From contig NZ_CP045871.1 of assembly GCF_009650135.1 (NCBI RefSeq), positions 1,116,001 through 1,180,000 on the forward strand: a stretch of DNA of 64,000 bases, read 5' to 3'. Below are positions 61,325 through 64,000 of the stretch, one piece after another (position 1 is the stretch's first letter; every line of letters begins with the position of its first letter). Made by a program: the position numbers and the translations under genes. The notes beneath the pieces are model-generated. The model saw nothing but the letters and a program-made list of their open reading frames with translations. It was not told where the DNA came from and did no database searches. The stretch is from Litorivicinus lipolyticus. Lineage in GTDB: Bacteria > Pseudomonadota > Gammaproteobacteria > Pseudomonadales > Litorivicinaceae.

Positions 61325-63001
61325 TTGACGGACGCACAACATTGGCCGGATTTGGATCCGCACTGCCTGTATTTCTTGCCGGTTGGCGGGACCGGTGAAA
61401 TCGGTATGAACCTGAACCTGTACGCCTATAACGGCCGATTTTTGTTGATTGACCTGGGCATCATGTTCGGTGATGAGGCGACGCCTGGGGTGGACGTCAT
61501 TACCCCGGACATTCGGGCCCTGGAACCAATTGCCGACCGTATCGAAGCCTTGGTGTTGACCCATGCGCACGAGGATCATTTGGGCGCGCTTCGTTACCTG
61601 TGGCCGAAGTTGAAGTGTCCGGTGTACTGCACCGGATTTACCGCGCGCGTGGCCCAGCGCAAGCTCAAAGAGATGAGTGATAAACACGCCAAAGCGGTCA
61701 AGATTAAACGCGTTAATGCGGGCGATCGGGTTGAGCTAGGGCCATTTCGGGTGGAGTGGCTGCATTTGACCCATTCAATCCCGGAGCCCAACGGCATTGT
61801 GCTGGATGTGGCCGACCAACGCGTCTTTCACACCGGGGACTGGAAGTTGGACCCCAATCCCGTGGTCGGCGAAAGCTATGACGCGAAACGGCTCGAAGAA
61901 ATCGCCGCTGAGGGCGTGGACTGGATGGTGTGCGATTCGACCAACGCCACCACGCCGGGCTGGAGTGGATCGGAGAGCGAGGCGGCCCGAAAGTTAGCCG
62001 AGGTGTTGGCCAACCGGCCCGGTCGCCTTGCGGTGACTTGTTTTGCCTCAAACGTGGCACGGGTTTCCAGCCTCGGGTCGTTGGCGCCGGGGCTTAAACG
62101 CCGCGTCAGCATCCTAGGGCGCTCGATGCACGAAATGACCCAGGCGGCCAAAATCGAAGGCTACCTGCCCGATTTTCCCAGCATCGTACCGGCCTCGGAT
62201 TTGGGCTATTTGCCGCGCGACGAGCAGATGATTTTATGCACCGGATCGCAGGGTGAACCGCGCGCTGCGCTGTCCAAATTGGCCAGCGACACGCACCCGG
62301 ACTTGCACCTGGAGGCGGGTGATACCGTCGTATTCAGCTCGAAAATGATCCCGGGCAACGAAAAGTCGATCGGGCGCATGCGCAACCAGTTCGCGGTTCG
62401 CAATATTGACGTGCTGGACGGCGAGGCGCTGGGCATTCACGTCAGCGGGCATCCGTGCGTGGAAGAGCTGAAATGGATGTATCAAACGATCGCGCCGCGC
62501 CACGCTTTGCCGGTTCACGGTGAGGGGCGACACTTGAAGGCGAACGCCGACATTGCCCGCGGCTGTGGCGTCAATGCGCTGGAAATACGCAACGGTGATT
62601 TGGTCAATCTGAGTCATGCCCAGGTGGTCGGCAAGGTCTACACCGGCCGCTGTGGGGTGGTCGGCAATTCGCTGATTCCAACCACCAGTGCCGCGCTGCG
62701 TGAACGCAACAAGGTCAAAATGGGCGGCAGCGTCACGGCCACGGTGGTGATTGATGGCAATGGCAAGCTGTTGGCGCCGCCGGGTATTCGTTTGTTGGGG
62801 GTCGCCGACCCGGCGACCGAAGAAGCCACGGGGGCGTCATTGATGCGCTCGATGACCACAGCGATTGAGGCCTTGGGCCCGAACAGCCTAAAAGACGACG
62901 CCGCCGTTCAGGATGCAGCCGAGCATGCACTGAAAAAAGCCAGCTACCGCAAGCTGGGCCTGCGGCCGGTGTGCCAGGTCATGGTGGCGCGACTGGGTTA
63001 A
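61325..63001 (+). CDS. rnj: RNase J-family ribonuclease
   Basis: This 558-residue metallo-beta-lactamase/beta-CASP ribonuclease has FLPVGGTGEIGMNL and the metal motif LTHAHEDHLGAL (His80, His82, Asp84, His85). FHTGDWKLDPNP follows, then the beta-CASP segment MICTGSQGEP-like (ILCTGSQGEPRAALS), and later HVSGHPCVEEL and HGEGRHLKANA. It processes and degrades RNA. TTG 61325 is tentative; the ribosome site GGAG lies 12 bases upstream, and TTG 61355 or 61289 are alternatives. The frame opens much earlier on paper, but that part overlaps the LexA-like gene. Confidence 0.9.
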   Translation: MTDAQHWPDLDPHCLYFLPVGGTGEIGMNLNLYAYNGRFLLIDLGIMFGDEATPGVDVITPDIRALEPIADRIEALVLTHAHEDHLGALRYLWPKLKCPVYCTGFTARVAQRKLKEMSDKHAKAVKIKRVNAGDRVELGPFRVEWLHLTHSIPEPNGIVLDVADQRVFHTGDWKLDPNPVVGESYDAKRLEEIAAEGVDWMVCDSTNATTPGWSGSESEAARKLAEVLANRPGRLAVTCFASNVARVSSLGSLAPGLKRRVSILGRSMHEMTQAAKIEGYLPDFPSIVPASDLGYLPRDEQMILCTGSQGEPRAALSKLASDTHPDLHLEAGDTVVFSSKMIPGNEKSIGRMRNQFAVRNIDVLDGEALGIHVSGHPCVEELKWMYQTIAPRHALPVHGEGRHLKANADIARGCGVNALEIRNGDLVNLSHAQVVGKVYTGRCGVVGNSLIPTTSAALRERNKVKMGGSVTATVVIDGNGKLLAPPGIRLLGVADPATEEATGASLMRSMTTAIEALGPNSLKDDAAVQDAAEHALKKASYRKLGLRPVCQVMVARLG

Positions 63002-63426
63002 ACCCGGGGCGCTGCGTAGCTTGCGGTGAACAAGGCCACGGCGGCGTCGCGGCCTTCGGGTCTGATGGTCGCCTCGGCGACGATCAAGGTGTGGCCAATG
63101 CGGATCAATTTGGCGGTGCACAGCAGCGGGGCGTCGCGGTCGGGTTTTTGTAAAAAGCGGCTGTGCATGTCGGCGGTTACGCAGGGGCCACCGGCGGGCC
63201 CCAATTCCCACAGAATCGCCAGGTACATGCAAATATCCGCCATCGCAAATAACGCAGGGCCACTGACGGTGCCACCGGGGCGCAAATGCATCGGCTGCGG
63301 TTGCATGCGGGTCACCGCAAAACGCGGGCCGACATCGTGCAAATCACCCATCAAGTTCCAAGTCGGGAACTGCTCCGTCAGCACTGCAATCATGTGCTCG
63401 CGGTCGGCAAAGCGGTCGTGACTCAT
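62998..63426 (-). CDS. PaaI-type hotdog thioesterase
   Basis: This 142-residue single-hotdog protein has MHLRPGGTVSGPALFAMADICMYLAIL (the catalytic-helix region) and TADMHSRFLQKP. It probably hydrolyses acyl-CoA thioesters. Its end overlaps the rnj stop by 4 bp and its start overlaps the crotonase-family gene by ATGA, so it is probably co-transcribed with that hydrolase. Confidence 0.85.
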   Translation of the reverse strand: MSHDRFADREHMIAVLTEQFPTWNLMGDLHDVGPRFAVTRMQPQPMHLRPGGTVSGPALFAMADICMYLAILWELGPAGGPCVTADMHSRFLQKPDRDAPLLCTAKLIRIGHTLIVAEATIRPEGRDAAVALFTASYAAPRV

Positions 63427-64000
63427 CGAATCAGGCCCGCAATCAATTCACCCGGAACATCGCGGACGTCAGGGTAGGCCCAGTTCGGCGCTTGGTCCTT
63501 ATCGATCAACAGCGCACGTACGCCCTCGGTGAATTCGCCATGCTGGACCAAGGCGTTGGCCAAGTTCAGGTCTGCTTGGAAGCACTCGCTAAGGCTGCTG
63601 TGACGGTGGCGGCGCAAGTAGGCATCGACCACGACGACACTGAGCGGGCTGGCCTTGGTGGCGGTCTTGGCGACCGTTTGCAGCCACGGATTGTGATGCG
63701 CCGATAGGTTTTTCAAACCTTCAAAGCGGTGCCATAAGGTCGGTGCATCGCGCAGGCCCAACAAGGTTTGGAGGTTTTGATGAACGTCCGAATCGTCGGC
63801 GGCGTGGGTGGCGGGGGCCATGCCGCGTAACAGGTGGTTGATCAGCCCCAGGTTACCTTCGAAATCGCCCATCCAGTCAAGTTGTGCCAGGTGCGATTTA
63901 ACCGCCTCGAAGTACTCGTGACCCAGGTGCAGGTCCGCCAGATTGAGATAGACCGCATCCGCGCCACTTAGATGCGCGCCGCTGATGCCTATGAGCGGGC
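63423..64000 (-). CDS. Crotonase-family hydrolase, HIBYL-CoA hydrolase-like (partial)
   Basis: Only the C-terminal ~192 codons are in the window; the frame stays open to the right edge without a start. The visible part begins with GISGAHLSGADAVYLNLAD, the end of the crotonase fold, followed by a helical C-terminal extension with FEGLKNLSAHHNPW, FQADLNLANALVQHGEFTEGVRALLIDKDQAPNW. That extension is typical of 3-hydroxyisobutyryl-CoA hydrolase. It would act in valine breakdown. It overlaps the thioesterase by 4 bp. Confidence 0.82.
   Translation of the reverse strand, partial: PLIGISGAHLSGADAVYLNLADLHLGHEYFEAVKSHLAQLDWMGDFEGNLGLINHLLRGMAPATHAADDSDVHQNLQTLLGLRDAPTLWHRFEGLKNLSAHHNPWLQTVAKTATKASPLSVVVVDAYLRRHRHSSLSECFQADLNLANALVQHGEFTEGVRALLIDKDQAPNWAYPDVRDVPGELIAGLIR

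Overview
The window is chromosomal DNA of a Gram-negative bacterium, most probably a gammaproteobacterium, possibly aquatic. This rests on outer-membrane barrels, lipoproteins, an RND efflux pump, DusC, a LexA-type protease and the general protein style. The genus cannot be told from the sequence. GC content is moderately high, start codons are often GTG or TTG, and genes are tightly packed with many 4-bp ATGA/GTGA overlaps. I saw no rRNA, tRNA, CRISPR array or insertion sequence.

Region 1 (about 0-35 kb) is one large exopolysaccharide/exosortase locus. It holds export genes (lipoprotein porin 1570-2202, beta-barrel 2199-3458), the two-component pair PrsK/PrsR (minus strand), and a long operon from 7304. 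That operon encodes an initiating sugar transferase, a chain-length determinant, a tyrosine-kinase-like ATPase, glycosyltransferases, an exosortase fused to EpsI (XrtD type), the TPR lipoprotein PrsT, an ExeA-like ATPase, a flippase, a Wzy-like ligase/polymerase, a DUF1800/DUF1501 pair, an Alg14/Alg13-like split glycosyltransferase and a methyltransferase-like protein. Two acyltransferase-3 genes lie on the opposite strand. Two small secreted proteins (445-1062 and 28860-29432) end in VPLPA-CTERM sorting signals and are the likely exosortase substrates. dTDP-rhamnose genes rfbA, rfbC and rfbD are present but rfbB is not, and an S8-protease autotransporter on the opposite strand separates rfbA from rfbCD.

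The most informative regulatory observation is a set of sigma-54 (-24/-12) promoter matches. They lie upstream of both VPLPA-CTERM genes (1111-1126 and 29480-29495), upstream of the main eps operon (7250-7265), and, as a 20-bp tandem duplication, upstream of a 50-codon membrane-peptide ORF (1405-1444). Because PrsR is a sigma-54 activator with GAFTGA and Fis-type HTH, the locus reads as one PrsKR/RpoN regulon that couples polysaccharide synthesis to production of the sorted surface proteins.

Region 2 (35-50 kb) carries DNA-repair and housekeeping functions: an XPD/DinG-like Fe-S helicase with a FAN1-like VRR-NUC nuclease, a metallo-beta-lactamase-fold protein with a degraded metal motif, a RimB-RimK fusion, a UvrD-like helicase with an altered Walker A, a TetR-controlled RND pump with a visible operator, GlcD and a DUF454 protein.

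Region 3 (50-64 kb) has a TPR protein, a DUF3179 protein and a probable catabolic or uptake cluster: a complete sugar-type ABC importer flanked by two SnoaL-like proteins, then an HbpS/GlcG-like protein and a 2-oxoglutarate/Fe(II) oxygenase. It ends with DusC, a LexA-like protease lacking the DNA-binding domain, RNase J, a hotdog thioesterase and a truncated crotonase-family hydrolase running off the right edge.
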